Assembly (NCBI RefSeq): GCF_001553565.1
Contig: NZ_CP014228.1
Location: 558,001-622,000 of the forward strand
DNA length: 64,000 nt
Direction of reading: 5' to 3'
From: Actinomyces radicidentis
GTDB taxonomy: Bacteria > Actinomycetota > Actinomycetes > Actinomycetales > Actinomycetaceae
Shown here: piece by piece, positions 51,156-60,229 of the stretch
How positions within the stretch are numbered: position 1 is the stretch's first letter
Layout of the letters: each line of letters starts with the position of its first letter
Notes under the pieces: generated by a model
The model's input: only the letters and a program-made list of their open reading frames with translations
What the model was told of the DNA's origin: nothing
Database searches by the model: none
Program-made: the position numbers and the translations under genes

Positions 51156-52562
51156 GTCCCTTTGTGTGGTGTAACCGTTCTTCGGGTTGCTTGTGGGGGT
51201 CAGGCGGTCAGGGCTGGGAGGTGCTGGTCGGTGATGGTCTGGCTTTCATTGGTGGGGACGATGTGGAGGCGGCAGCGGGCCAGGACCTCGAGGCTGAGGT
51301 AGCGGCGGCCTTCGGCCCACTCGTCGGTCTGCTCGGCCAGGACGGCTCCCACCAGGCGGGTGATGGCGTCGCGGTTGGGGAAGATGCCCACGGAGTCGGT
51401 GCGGCGGCGGACCTCCTTGTTGAGACGCTCGCCTGGGTTGTTGGACCAGATCTGGACCCACACGTCCTTGGGGAAGGCGGTGAAGGCCAGCAGGTCGTCC
51501 CGTGCGGCGCCTGGGTGCTCGGCGACGGCGGAGAGCTTGTCGGCGACGTAGTCCAGGAGCCGGTCGAACTGGGCGTTGACCGCGGCGGCGTCGGGCTGGT
51601 CGTACACCGAGTGCAGCATGGCCTTGACCGCGGGCCACAGGCTCTTGGGGGTGACGGCCATGAGGTTGGCGGCGTAGTGCGTGCGGCACCGCTGCCACGA
51701 GGCGCCGGGGAGGTTGGCGCTGATGGCCTCGACCAGGCCGGCGTGAGCGTCGCTGGCGACCAGCCGCACCCCGGCAAGGCCCCGGGCCACCAGGTCCGCG
51801 AAGACCGCGTTCCACGCCGCACCGGTCTCGGCAGTGGCGACCTGGGCTCCCAGGACCTCGCGGTGTCCATCGGCGTTGACGCCGGTGGCGACCATGACGA
51901 CCGTGTTGACCACGCGCCCGCCCTCACCCACCGTCATCGTCAGGGCGTCGGCGGCGACGAACGTGAAGGGGCACGCCTCGCCCAGAGGGCGGTGGCGGAA
52001 CTGGGTGACGTGCTCGTCCAGGTCCGCGGCCATCCGCCAGACCTGCGACTTGGACACAGACTCGATCCCCACAGTCTTGACCAGCTGATCCATGCGGCGG
52101 GTGGAGACCCCAGCGAGGTAGCAGTCGGCGACCACGGTGATCAGCGCCGCCTCGGAGCGCTTGCGTCGCTCCATGAGCCACTCGGGGAAGTAGGTGCCCT
52201 TGCGTAGCTTGGGGACAGCGACGTCAATCGTGCCGACGCGGGTGTCCAGAGGCCGGTGGCGGTAGCCGTTGCGCTGCGCGGTGCGCTCGGGGCTGGGCCT
52301 GCCCCACTCGGCGCCGCACACGGCGTCAGCGTCCGCGGACAAAAGCGCGTTGATCACTGTCTGCAGCAGGTCACCCATCAGGTCCGGCGACGCCTCGGAC
52401 AAGGCTTCTGCAAGTAGGCCTGCAGGGTCGACAATATGAGGAGCGGTCATCGTGACGACTCCTTTGACAGGGTTGTAGGAGATTCCTCGAAGGATCACAC
52501 GGTGACCGCGCCGACGTTCACGACGCCTCCGGCCACCGAGCGGTTACACCACTATGCGGGAC
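51156..52562 (-). mobile_element. IS256-family insertion sequence
   Basis: About 1.4 kb with imperfect terminal inverted repeats: the left end starts GTCCCTTTGTGTGGTGTAACC and the right end, read inward, starts GTCCCGCATAGTGGTGTAACC. The expected 8-9-bp target duplication is absent (GTGGTCAC versus TCCACTGG). The flanks are fragments of two unrelated genes, so the element mediated a deletion or rearrangement here. Confidence 0.82.
51200..52450 (-). CDS. IS256-family transposase (mutator type)
   Basis: A 416-residue transposase from ATG 52450, behind AAAGGAG. The DDE catalytic core is visible: VAADALTMTVGEGG (first Asp), RLVASDAHAGL (second Asp) and SNNPGERLNKEVRRRTDSVGIFPN, which contains the catalytic Glu in the typical G-E-R-x-N-K-E helix. 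Length and order match the family, and it appears intact. Confidence 0.93.
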   Translation of the reverse strand: MTAPHIVDPAGLLAEALSEASPDLMGDLLQTVINALLSADADAVCGAEWGRPSPERTAQRNGYRHRPLDTRVGTIDVAVPKLRKGTYFPEWLMERRKRSEAALITVVADCYLAGVSTRRMDQLVKTVGIESVSKSQVWRMAADLDEHVTQFRHRPLGEACPFTFVAADALTMTVGEGGRVVNTVVMVATGVNADGHREVLGAQVATAETGAAWNAVFADLVARGLAGVRLVASDAHAGLVEAISANLPGASWQRCRTHYAANLMAVTPKSLWPAVKAMLHSVYDQPDAAAVNAQFDRLLDYVADKLSAVAEHPGAARDDLLAFTAFPKDVWVQIWSNNPGERLNKEVRRRTDSVGIFPNRDAITRLVGAVLAEQTDEWAEGRRYLSLEVLARCRLHIVPTNESQTITDQHLPALTA

Positions 52563-52794
52563 TCCACTGGTTCGCCTCACGAAGACGGTCAATGACGGCC
52601 GCCGTGAGCACGCCTGCGCCCGCACCCGGGTCAGGCACGCGCACCACTTCACGCCGCGGACACTCAATAAGCGAGGTCATGATGCGAGCGACTGGGCCGG
52701 GTGTGAAGAACTGGGCGAACGACTCCCGGTGGTCCGAGTCCAGGGCGTCAAGCACGGCGCGGCTACGCGGTTCGACACTGTCCAGGAGGCTCAC
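52563..52794 (-). pseudogene. N-terminal fragment of an N6-adenine DNA methyltransferase
   Basis: From ATG 52794 the frame reads SDHRESFAQFFTPGPVARIMTSL and PDPGAGAGVLTAAVIDRLRE, i.e. the QFFTP segment and SAM-binding D-P-G-A-G-x-G motif of Eco57I-like restriction-modification or BREX-type methyltransferases, then is cut by the IS256 end after EANQW. The catalytic N-P-P-Y motif is lost. This marks a former restriction or phage-defence gene. Confidence 0.72.
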
Positions 52795-52988
52795 CGGCCA
52801 ACCCTAACTTCCGCGGGGACCCCGCCAGTAATGCCGGAGTGGCCGACGTGCTTCTGGTTCCAAGGAATGGGCAAATGCGTCTTAGGGCACACTATCGAGC
52901 AATAAAGGGCACCCAGAAGGGCAAATCTGAGGGGAGGGCAACGCTATTCTTGCCCCTTGCGACAGCCTTTCCGTTGCTATCCAGCGGT
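52795..52988. other. Lower-GC intergenic spacer
   Basis: About 190 bp with clearly lower GC than its neighbours and no coding frame. It holds the promoter side of the lost methyltransferase gene and the 3' end of ychF. The base composition suggests the methyltransferase locus was imported. Confidence 0.4.
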
Positions 52989-54074
52989 TTAGACGTTGAA
53001 CCGGAACTCCACGACGTCGCCGTCGCGCATGACGTAGTCCTTGCCCTCCATGCGCATCTTGCCGTGGGCGCGGGCCTCGGCGATGCTGCCGAGCTCCATG
53101 AGCTCGTCGTAGGAGATGATCTCGGCCTTGATGAAGCCGCGCTCGAAGTCGGTGTGGATGACGCCGGCGGCCTGCGGGGCGGTCCAGCCCTTGTGGATGG
53201 TCCAGGCGCGCGACTCCTTCTCACCGGCGGTGAGGTAGGTCTGCAGGCCGAGGGTGTCGAAGCCGACGCGGGCGAGCTTGTCCAGGCCGGACTCCTCCTG
53301 CCCGTTCTCGTGGAGCATCTCGGCGGCCTCCTCGGGCTCGAGCTCGACGAGCTCGGACTCGAACTGGGCGTCGAGGAAGATCGCCTCGGCCGGGGCCACC
53401 AGCGCGCGCAGCTCGGCCTGCTTGGCCTCGTCGTTCATGCCGGCGTCGTCCATGTTGAAGACGTAGATGAAGGGCTTGGTCGTCATGAGCTGGAAGGAGT
53501 TGAGCGCCTCGGCGTCGAGCCCCTCCTTCTCGGCGACGGCGGAGAGCAGCGTGCCCTGCTCGAGGATCTCGAGCGCCTTCTTGGCGGTGTCGAGGACGGA
53601 GGCGTCGATCTTCTTGCCGCGCAGCTCCTTCTCGAGGCGAGGGACGGCCTTCTCGAGGGTCTGGATGTCGGCGAGGACGAGCTCGGTGGCGATCGTCTCG
53701 ATGTCGCTGGCGGGCTCGATCTTGCCGTCGACGTGGACGACGTCGGGGTCGTCGAAGGCGCGGGTGACCATGCAGATGGCGTCGGCCTCGCGGATGTTGG
53801 CGAGGAACTGGTTGCCCAGGCCCTCGCCCTCGCTGGCGCCGCGGACGATGCCGGCGATGTCCACGAAGGACACGGTCGCGGGCACGGTCTTGGCCGAGCT
53901 GAACATCTCGGTGAGGCGGTCCAGGCGCGGGTCCGGCAGCGGGACGATGCCGACGTTGGGCTCGATGGTGGCGAAGGGGTAGTTCGCCGCGAGCACGGTC
54001 GCGCGGGTGAGGGCGTTGAAGAGGGTGGACTTGCCGACGTTGGGCAGTCCGACGATTCCGATAGTGAGGGCCAC
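52989..54074 (-). CDS. ychF: Redox-regulated ATPase YchF (Obg family)
   Basis: A 361-residue P-loop protein: Walker A GLPNVGKSTLFN near the N-terminus, VSFVDIAGIVRGASEGEGLGN (G3), NMDDAG in place of the canonical NKxD motif (a YchF trait that favours ATP), and the C-terminal TGS domain (VIHTDFERGFIKAEI; GDVVEFRFNV). It associates with ribosomes and affects stress responses. Full length; ATG 54074. Confidence 0.95.
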   Translation of the reverse strand: MALTIGIVGLPNVGKSTLFNALTRATVLAANYPFATIEPNVGIVPLPDPRLDRLTEMFSSAKTVPATVSFVDIAGIVRGASEGEGLGNQFLANIREADAICMVTRAFDDPDVVHVDGKIEPASDIETIATELVLADIQTLEKAVPRLEKELRGKKIDASVLDTAKKALEILEQGTLLSAVAEKEGLDAEALNSFQLMTTKPFIYVFNMDDAGMNDEAKQAELRALVAPAEAIFLDAQFESELVELEPEEAAEMLHENGQEESGLDKLARVGFDTLGLQTYLTAGEKESRAWTIHKGWTAPQAAGVIHTDFERGFIKAEIISYDELMELGSIAEARAHGKMRMEGKDYVMRDGDVVEFRFNV

Positions 54075-54174
54075 GGCCGCGAGTCTAGCGACTGGCCCGA
54101 CGGCGCCCCACCGACCGGACTACGGGCCGACGGACCAGGTTACCCGCGGGCGGACCCGGGCGCCGAGGCACGGC

Positions 54175-54774
54175 TCACAAGGACCCGAGAAGCCCGCTCC
54201 ACGTCGTCGGCGCCCCGAGGACGTCGTGGGCGAAGAGCCCGATCATCCCGGCGACGAGGAGCGCGGTGCCCGCCACGAGCGCGACGCGCAGGCCCCAGCC
54301 GCGCAGGCCCTCGGCGGGCGCGGCGGCAAGGCGGTGGGCGCGGGCGTCGTGGATCTCCTGCTCGCGGTTGCGGGCGGTGACGATGAGCAGGCCGATGCAG
54401 GCGCCGGCGGCCGCGGCGGCGAGGACGAGCACGGGGACGCCCTGCGGCGACCAGGCGCTCGAGCCGACGACGCCGAGCCGCGAGGCGAGCGGGACGACGG
54501 CAGCCCCGTCGGAGCTGCGGGACGCACCGGCGACCACCGCTCCCGCGGCGCGCGCGTGGGCGGCGACGAGGCCGGCGCCGACGGCGAGCACGCCGAGGAC
54601 GGGCAGCACGAGGGCGAGGGCGACGGCGACGGCCCGTTCAGCCGCGTTGCGCCTCAGGTGCCCGAGCACGGCCCCTCCGGTGAGGACGACGGCGAGGGTC
54701 GCGGTGCCGATGAGGGGCAGGTGCGCGGCGGCGTCGGAGGAGAGGCGCAGGAGCTCGTTCACGTCGCCGATCAT
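54175..54774 (-). CDS. Six-helix membrane protein related to the flanking esterases, without the esterase domain
   Basis: A 199-residue protein with three N-terminal helices (LIGTATLAVVLTGGAVLG; VAVALALVLPVLGVLAVGAG) and three C-terminal ones (GVPVLVLAAAAAGACIGLLIV; LRVALVAGTALLVAGMIG). Its start (V-N-E-L-L-R-L-S) and C-terminal part line up with the protein at 54943-56712, but the 400-residue esterase domain between them is absent. A deletion derivative or a partner subunit are both possible. ATG 54774. Confidence 0.65.
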   Translation of the reverse strand: MIGDVNELLRLSSDAAAHLPLIGTATLAVVLTGGAVLGHLRRNAAERAVAVALALVLPVLGVLAVGAGLVAAHARAAGAVVAGASRSSDGAAVVPLASRLGVVGSSAWSPQGVPVLVLAAAAAGACIGLLIVTARNREQEIHDARAHRLAAAPAEGLRGWGLRVALVAGTALLVAGMIGLFAHDVLGAPTTWSGLLGSL

Positions 54775-54883
54775 GCGTCCGCGTCTCCCGGCCGCGACTC
54801 GCCCACGGGGGCGAGTCCTGCGTGACGCTCCCCTCGACGAGGAGGAGTCCCTCCTCCCCCGCCGGGCGGCCGTGCCGCACGAC

Positions 54884-54920
54884 GACCGGGCCGCCCCGCG
54901 CAAGGCGGGACGGCCCGGTC
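54884..54920. terminator. Terminator hairpin with 16-bp stem, one mismatch
   Basis: GACCGGGCCGCCCCGC (54884-54899) pairs with 54905-54920 except at one position. It lies 23 bases after the stop of the middle gene of the cluster. Confidence 0.75.
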
Positions 54921-54942
54921 GAGGCCCCAGTGGGTCCTCACC

Positions 54943-56712
54943 TCAGAAGGAGGCGAGGATCGCGGCCCAGGTGGTGCAGTAGCCGGTGACCGCGTTGCCG
55001 GCGAGCCCCAGCGCGCATGCGATGACGACGGCGCAGCCTGCGACGAGGACGACGCGCCCCGCCCACCCGCTCACGGCGAGCACCGGGCCCGCCCGCCGGC
55101 GCTCCCCGGCGCGGACGGCGGCGAGGACCCGACCTCGCCGCCGGGCCACGAGGATGAGGGCGGCGACGCAGAGTGCCGAGGCGGCCGCGGCGACACCGAG
55201 GACGGGGGCGCCCACGGGGGCCCACGTGCCCGGGGTGACGGGGCCCGCGTTGCGCTGGGAGCGGGGCGTGTCGGTGATGGTGCCCAGGAGGGCGGCGTCG
55301 GCGGTGCGGGTCGCGGATGTCGACGGAGCCGCCCCCTCGACGGCGTTCCAGACAGCGGGGTCGGAGCCCCACCAGGCGAGGACGGCCGGGAAGCGGGCGC
55401 TCCACAGGCTCCAGGCGTGACCGCCGGTGGGCGGCGTGTCGGTGGTGACGGTGTCAGGGGCGTGGACGGCCTCGGCCATCGACCAGGCGGTCTGGGCGGA
55501 CTTGAGGGCGTCGTCCTGCGCCCCGAGCGCGTAAAAACGGGTGCCGAGCACCGGGTGGCTGGCGGCGAGGAGGTGGGAGAGCGTGTAGGCGTCGGCCACG
55601 GCGTCGCCGGAGGTGGCGAGCCCGCCCTCGGCGGGCCGGTCGTAGCTGGACATGACGGCGGCGGAGCCGAAGGTCTCGGGCTGGGCGAGGGCGGCCCAGC
55701 CGGCGCAGTAGGCGCCCGCGGAGATGCCGAGCGCCATCCAGCCCTCGCGCTGACCGGTGACGTTGGGGAAGCTGGCGCGCACCATCCGCGGGATCTCCTG
55801 CGCCACCCAGGTCCCGACGGCGGGGCGACCGGCGAGGTTGGCGCAGTCGTGGGCGTTGTCGTCCGCGTTGAGCGACGGGATGACGATGATGCTCGGCGGG
55901 ATGCGGTGGGCGTCGATGGCGGCCTGGAGCGCGGACGGGGACTCGAGGGCCCCGATCATGGAGTCGGGTGTGCCCCGATAGCCGTGCAGCGCCTCGATGA
56001 CGCCGTAGCCGCGGCCGTCGGCGGCGCTGTACCCGCTGGGGACGACGACCTTGACCTCGAGGCTGATGCCGCTGACGGGGCCGGTCCAGGTGGCGGTGAG
56101 GACGCCGTCGGCGCCCTTCGTGAAGGTCGCCCTCCAGGCGGAGGCGGGGACGGCGTCGAGCTGCGCGGCGGCGGCGAGCGGCCGGACGTCGCCGACGAGG
56201 GCGGGGCCCGTCGAGGTCGTGCTCGGAGCGGCCGTCGTCGCCGTCGGGGCCGCCGTCGCGGCGCGGGCCGGCTCGGCGGGAGCATCGGCCTGCGTCGTCG
56301 GGACCGCGGCCACGGTCCCCCGGTCTCCGACGGCGGAGCGGGCGACCTCCTCGGTCGCGGCGGCCAGACGGCGGGTGGCGCCGGAGACCCCGGCCCCACC
56401 GGGAGCCGCGGCGCTTCCGCCACCGGACGCTGCGGCACTCGCCGAGTCGGTCGACTCGGTGGCGTGGACGCCGACGAGGTCCCCGACCGTCTGGAGGTAC
56501 TGCCCGTGCCGGTTGATGAGGAGCCCGCCGACGGCCATGACGCCGGCGACCGGCAGCACGAGGACGAGGAGTACGGCCGCGAGGCGCCGGACGGCTCCAC
56601 CGCGGTGGCGGCCCAGCGCCGCGGCTCCGATGACAGCGAGGAGGACCGCAACGACCACGGCGCCGATGAGGACGCCGTCGGAGCTCAGCGACAGGCGGAG
56701 GAGTTCATTCAC
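54943..56712 (-). CDS. Membrane-anchored esterase (PF00756 type)
   Basis: A 589-residue protein: GTG 56712 (VNELLRLSLSS), three N-terminal membrane helices, a long Ala/Thr/Ser linker, an alpha/beta-hydrolase domain of the esterase D/antigen 85 type, then a C-terminal membrane part with two or three helices. The catalytic set is visible: nucleophile Ser in LGISAGAYCA, a candidate Asp in GAQDDAL, and His in TGGHAWSLW. Antigen 85-like enzymes move acyl chains in cell envelopes, but this Actinomyces-like host probably has no mycolates, so the substrate is open. It is a paralogue of the next gene. Confidence 0.75.
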   Translation of the reverse strand: MNELLRLSLSSDGVLIGAVVVAVLLAVIGAAALGRHRGGAVRRLAAVLLVLVLPVAGVMAVGGLLINRHGQYLQTVGDLVGVHATESTDSASAAASGGGSAAAPGGAGVSGATRRLAAATEEVARSAVGDRGTVAAVPTTQADAPAEPARAATAAPTATTAAPSTTSTGPALVGDVRPLAAAAQLDAVPASAWRATFTKGADGVLTATWTGPVSGISLEVKVVVPSGYSAADGRGYGVIEALHGYRGTPDSMIGALESPSALQAAIDAHRIPPSIIVIPSLNADDNAHDCANLAGRPAVGTWVAQEIPRMVRASFPNVTGQREGWMALGISAGAYCAGWAALAQPETFGSAAVMSSYDRPAEGGLATSGDAVADAYTLSHLLAASHPVLGTRFYALGAQDDALKSAQTAWSMAEAVHAPDTVTTDTPPTGGHAWSLWSARFPAVLAWWGSDPAVWNAVEGAAPSTSATRTADAALLGTITDTPRSQRNAGPVTPGTWAPVGAPVLGVAAAASALCVAALILVARRRGRVLAAVRAGERRRAGPVLAVSGWAGRVVLVAGCAVVIACALGLAGNAVTGYCTTWAAILASF

Positions 56713-56793
56713 GCCAGGATCGTGCGCCGGGAGGCCGACGACCCGGATCGTCCCACCGGGCGAACCCCGCACCCCCTCCCCCTCCTGCAGGAG

Positions 56794-56827
56794 GAGGGCG
56801 CTCTCATCCCGGGGGACGCGCGCCCTC
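56794..56827. terminator. Hairpin after the second esterase gene
   Basis: GAGGGCGC (56794-56801) pairs with GCGCCCTC (56820-56827); a palindrome CCTCCTGCAGGAGG (56781-56794) follows. Likely terminator for the gene ending at 56856. Confidence 0.55.
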
Positions 56828-56855
56828 CCGAGGAGAGGGGCGGCGTGCGCGGGCC

Positions 56856-58382
56856 CTAGTGGAACGCCGCGATGATGATGCCGCCGAGGTCGTCCCACGA
56901 CGTGGCGAAACCGGTGAGGAAGTTGCCGACGAGGCCGATGGTCGCGGCGATCGCGGCACCGAGGAGGAGGACTGCGAGGCTGCGGACCGCGAGGGCGCCC
57001 GCCCCCCGCCCGCACGGCCCCCAGCGCAGGAGCGCGACGGTGCCGAGGAGGCACAGGATGACGCAGGCGGCGAGCGTGACGGGGCCGCCGGGGTCGGTCG
57101 GCGTGGCCTTCTGGGCCTCGGCGACGGTCCTGCTCGTGCGCTGGGCCAGGGGCGTGTCGACGACGGGCGTGATGCTGCTGGAGGCGGCGGCCTGGGCGCT
57201 CTGCGTCGTGCTGAGGCCGGCCGCGCGGAAGACCGCGGGGTCGGAGCCCCACCAGCGCAGCATCGTGGGCAGGTGGCTCGACCACAGCCGCCAGGTGTGG
57301 CCTCCGGTGACGGGCGTGTCGGTGGTGACGGCGTCGTCGGCGTTCTGGGCGGCCTGCATGCGCCAGGCGGTGAGGGCGGCGGCGTAGGGGTCGTCCTGGG
57401 AGCCGAGGACGTAGTAGCGCAGCCCGGGCCGCCCGGTGCGCTCGCGGACCATGGTGGACAGGGTGTTGGCGGCGGCGACGGCGTTGCCGCCGTGGGCCAT
57501 GCCGCCCTCGACGGGGCGGTCGTAGCTGGACATGACGCCGGCCGCGCCGTACTGGGCGTCGTCGTTCATCGCGAGCCAGGCGGCGCAGTAGGCGCCCGAG
57601 GACAGGCCCATGAGGAGCCAGCCGTCGCGCTCGTGCGTGGTGTTGGGGATGGTCGCGGCGACCATGCGCGGGATCTCCTGGGCGACCCAGGTGCCGACGG
57701 CCGGGCGGCCGGCGATGTTGGCGCAGTCGTGCTGGCGGCCGTCGGGGTCGAGGGAGGGCATGACCATGATCGAGGGCGGGATGAGCCCGGAGCTGATGGC
57801 CTGGTCGAGCCCGGTCTGGGCGTCCAGCGCGGTGGAGAAGGAGCCAGGGTCGCCAGGGTAGCCGTGGAGGCCCTCGATGACGTCGTAGGTGCGGCCGTCG
57901 GTGGGGCTGTAGCCCTTGGGGAGGATGACGCGGACGTCGAGGTCGAGCCCGCTGACCGGCCCGCGGAAGGTGGCGGTCAGCGTGCCGTCCTTGAGGCGGG
58001 TGAAGCGCGCCTTCCACCTGGAGGCGGGGACGGCGTCGAGCCGGGCGGTGGAGGCGAGGGACCCGACGTCGCCGGTGACCGGCTTGGAGGAGGTGGCGGT
58101 GCTGACGAGGTCGGCGACGGTGGGCACGTAGTCGCCGGAGCGGTTGAGGGCGAGCGCTCCCGTCGAGAGTGCGAGCAGCGCGGGGACGAGGACGGCGGCG
58201 ACGGCGCCGAGGAGGCGGCGGGCGCGGTGGCACGGGGCGCCGTCCGGCGACGCCCCTGCGACGCCCGACCCTCGTAGTCGCGGCAGGAGGGCGGCCACGA
58301 GGATGCTCACCAGCACCGTGGCGACGGCGGCGGTGACGACGGCGCCCACGGTGGTGAGCGGGATGGCGCCGATCTGCTTCAT
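56856..58382 (-). CDS. Membrane-anchored esterase (PF00756 type), paralogue
   Basis: A 508-residue protein of the same build as its neighbour: N-terminal helices (TVGAVVTAAVATVLVSILVAALLP), hydrolase domain with LMGLSSGAYCAAWL (nucleophile), GSQDDPY (Asp) and TGGHTWRLW (His), and C-terminal helices (GALAVRSLAVLLLGAAIAATIG). Shared strings such as GRPAVGTWVAQEIPRMV and MSSYDRP show recent duplication. ATG 58382. All three cluster genes are on the minus strand, but each is followed by its own hairpin. Confidence 0.76.
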   Translation of the reverse strand: MKQIGAIPLTTVGAVVTAAVATVLVSILVAALLPRLRGSGVAGASPDGAPCHRARRLLGAVAAVLVPALLALSTGALALNRSGDYVPTVADLVSTATSSKPVTGDVGSLASTARLDAVPASRWKARFTRLKDGTLTATFRGPVSGLDLDVRVILPKGYSPTDGRTYDVIEGLHGYPGDPGSFSTALDAQTGLDQAISSGLIPPSIMVMPSLDPDGRQHDCANIAGRPAVGTWVAQEIPRMVAATIPNTTHERDGWLLMGLSSGAYCAAWLAMNDDAQYGAAGVMSSYDRPVEGGMAHGGNAVAAANTLSTMVRERTGRPGLRYYVLGSQDDPYAAALTAWRMQAAQNADDAVTTDTPVTGGHTWRLWSSHLPTMLRWWGSDPAVFRAAGLSTTQSAQAAASSSITPVVDTPLAQRTSRTVAEAQKATPTDPGGPVTLAACVILCLLGTVALLRWGPCGRGAGALAVRSLAVLLLGAAIAATIGLVGNFLTGFATSWDDLGGIIIAAFH

Positions 58383-58503
58383 GGTGCTGAATCTGCCTCA
58401 GGCCGAAGCCCGCGGGGATCGTTCTGGAGGAGGAGCGGCGACGTGGGCCCGGTCATCCGGAGTGCACCGGATTCGTGTCGTGGGGTCGTGGGACGGTGGG
58501 GGC

Positions 58504-59907
58504 ATGAGCACCACCGCCCTGCCCGTCCTGCTCCTCGTCCTCGGTCTCGCCGTGGGCGCCGCCCTCGGCTACGCGCTGGCCGTCGCCCGGTCGGCGACGG
58601 CGAGGGCGGGCGGCCGCGACGAGGCCGCGTCCCTGCGCGCTGAGGCGGCGCAGTGGCGCGCTCGGGCCGAGGAGCTCTCGGAGCGCACGCAGCTCGCGGA
58701 GGAGCGGGCCGAGAGGGACGGCGCGGTCCTGCGGGCCCTGGCGCCGGTGCGCCAGCAGCTCGAGCAGGTTGGGGCACGCGTCGAGAGCATGGAGCGGCAG
58801 CGGGCCGCGCAGCACGCGACGCTCGCGGAGCAGCTGCGCGCCGGGGCCCGCAGCGAGCAGGAGCTGCGGCGGGCGACGGCCTCGCTGGAGGGGGCGCTGC
58901 GCTCGCGCTCGAGCCGGGGCCTGTGGGGCGAGGTCGAGCTCGCCCGGGTGCTCGAGGCCTCGGGGATGATGCGGCACATCGACTTCGTCGAGCAGCGCTC
59001 GGTGGCCTCCGTCGTGGGGCGCCGGGCGGGCGCGGGCGCGCTCGACGACGCGGGCCGCGGGGCGGGGCGGTCGCGTCCCGACGCCGTCATCCACCTGCCC
59101 GGCGGCGGCCACCTCGCGCTGGACGCGAAGGTGCCGCTGGACGCCTACCTGCGGGCCTGCGGCGTCGGCGTGGAGGCGCACGGCGCCGACGACTCCGGCG
59201 CGACGGCGCAGGGCACCGGACACGACGCCGACCCCGGCACCGGGCCGGGGATCGAGGGCACCACCGTCGCGCAGGACGCGCGGGGAGCCGCGCCGGGAGG
59301 GGCGCGGCCCGCCCACGGCGCGGCGGGCGGCTCAGCCACCCCGGCGGGCCCCGCGGAGGCCGAGCGCGCACGGCTCCTCGCCCAGCACGCGAGGGCGCTG
59401 CGCGGTCACGTCGACGCCCTCGCGGACCGTCACTACGACCGCTCCCTCGGGGACTCCCCCGAGCTGGTCGTCCTCTTCGTGCCGGCGGAGCCCATCCTCG
59501 CGGCGGCCCTGGACGCGGACCCGGCGCTCATGGAGCATGCCCTGGACCGCGGCGTCGCGCTCGCCTCCCCCGCGTCGCTTCTCGGCATCCTGCGGACCTG
59601 CGCGACGGCGTGGGCGCGCACGGCGGTCAACGAGGACGCCCGGGAGCTCCTCGACCTCGGGCGGACCCTCTACGAGCGGCTAGGGACGGTCGCCGGGCAC
59701 CTTGACCAGCTCGGCAGCGCCCTGACACGGTCGGTGACCGCCTACAACAGGGCGGTGGGCTCGGTGGAGTCGCGGCTGCTCGTGACGGCGCGGTCCTTCG
59801 AGGCGCTCGGGGACTCGCTGCCGGAGCTCCACGAGGTCGACCCGGACGCCGCCCAGGTGCGCAGGCTGACGGCGCCGGAGCTCACGGATCACCCCTTGCG
59901 GTCCTGA
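58504..59907 (+). CDS. rmuC: DNA recombination protein RmuC
   Basis: A 467-residue RmuC-family nuclease-like protein: N-terminal membrane anchor (LPVLLLVLGLAVGAALGYAL), a long coiled-coil (residues 40-135), then the RmuC core (GLWGEVELARVLEASGMMRHIDFVEQ; HLALDAKVPLDAYLRAC; LVVLFVPAEPILAAAL). An Ala/Gly-rich insert of about 70 residues lies inside the core. It limits recombination at inverted repeats in E. coli. ATG 58504. Confidence 0.92.
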   Translation: MSTTALPVLLLVLGLAVGAALGYALAVARSATARAGGRDEAASLRAEAAQWRARAEELSERTQLAEERAERDGAVLRALAPVRQQLEQVGARVESMERQRAAQHATLAEQLRAGARSEQELRRATASLEGALRSRSSRGLWGEVELARVLEASGMMRHIDFVEQRSVASVVGRRAGAGALDDAGRGAGRSRPDAVIHLPGGGHLALDAKVPLDAYLRACGVGVEAHGADDSGATAQGTGHDADPGTGPGIEGTTVAQDARGAAPGGARPAHGAAGGSATPAGPAEAERARLLAQHARALRGHVDALADRHYDRSLGDSPELVVLFVPAEPILAAALDADPALMEHALDRGVALASPASLLGILRTCATAWARTAVNEDARELLDLGRTLYERLGTVAGHLDQLGSALTRSVTAYNRAVGSVESRLLVTARSFEALGDSLPELHEVDPDAAQVRRLTAPELTDHPLRS

Positions 59908-60229
59908 AAATCCACCCGGGCCAAGTCCCCCGCCCTCGCGGGTGAACTTTCGGGCCATTCGGGGTTTTCCCAGGTTTTACGCCAATCGCTGCTCTTCGGC
60001 GTCCTACCCCCGAAAGACCCGCACCACCCACGCGCCCCTCCGGGGTGTATTGACATTACGCATGCGGGTTCTCAGGTGCTCTACGGGAACGCAAGGACCG
60101 CAAGCGCATCCGGGTTCTTTCTCATCATTCCGCAGAAAGGTGCCGACTGCGGTCCGCACTTGAGTTCCGGCGGGCCCCTCAATATATGGTTGCGCGCGTC
60201 CTCAGTTACTCGACACGAAGGTCTCTTTC
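59908..60229 (+). other. Long leader upstream of the DNA-binding-like gene
   Basis: No gene. TTGACA near 60052 could be a -35 box. A stem GGACCGCA (60095-60102) / TGCGGTCC (60148-60155) and a lower-GC stretch (AATATATGG near 60180) precede the start. The region could hold a structured 5' leader of up to 170 bases. Confidence 0.45.
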
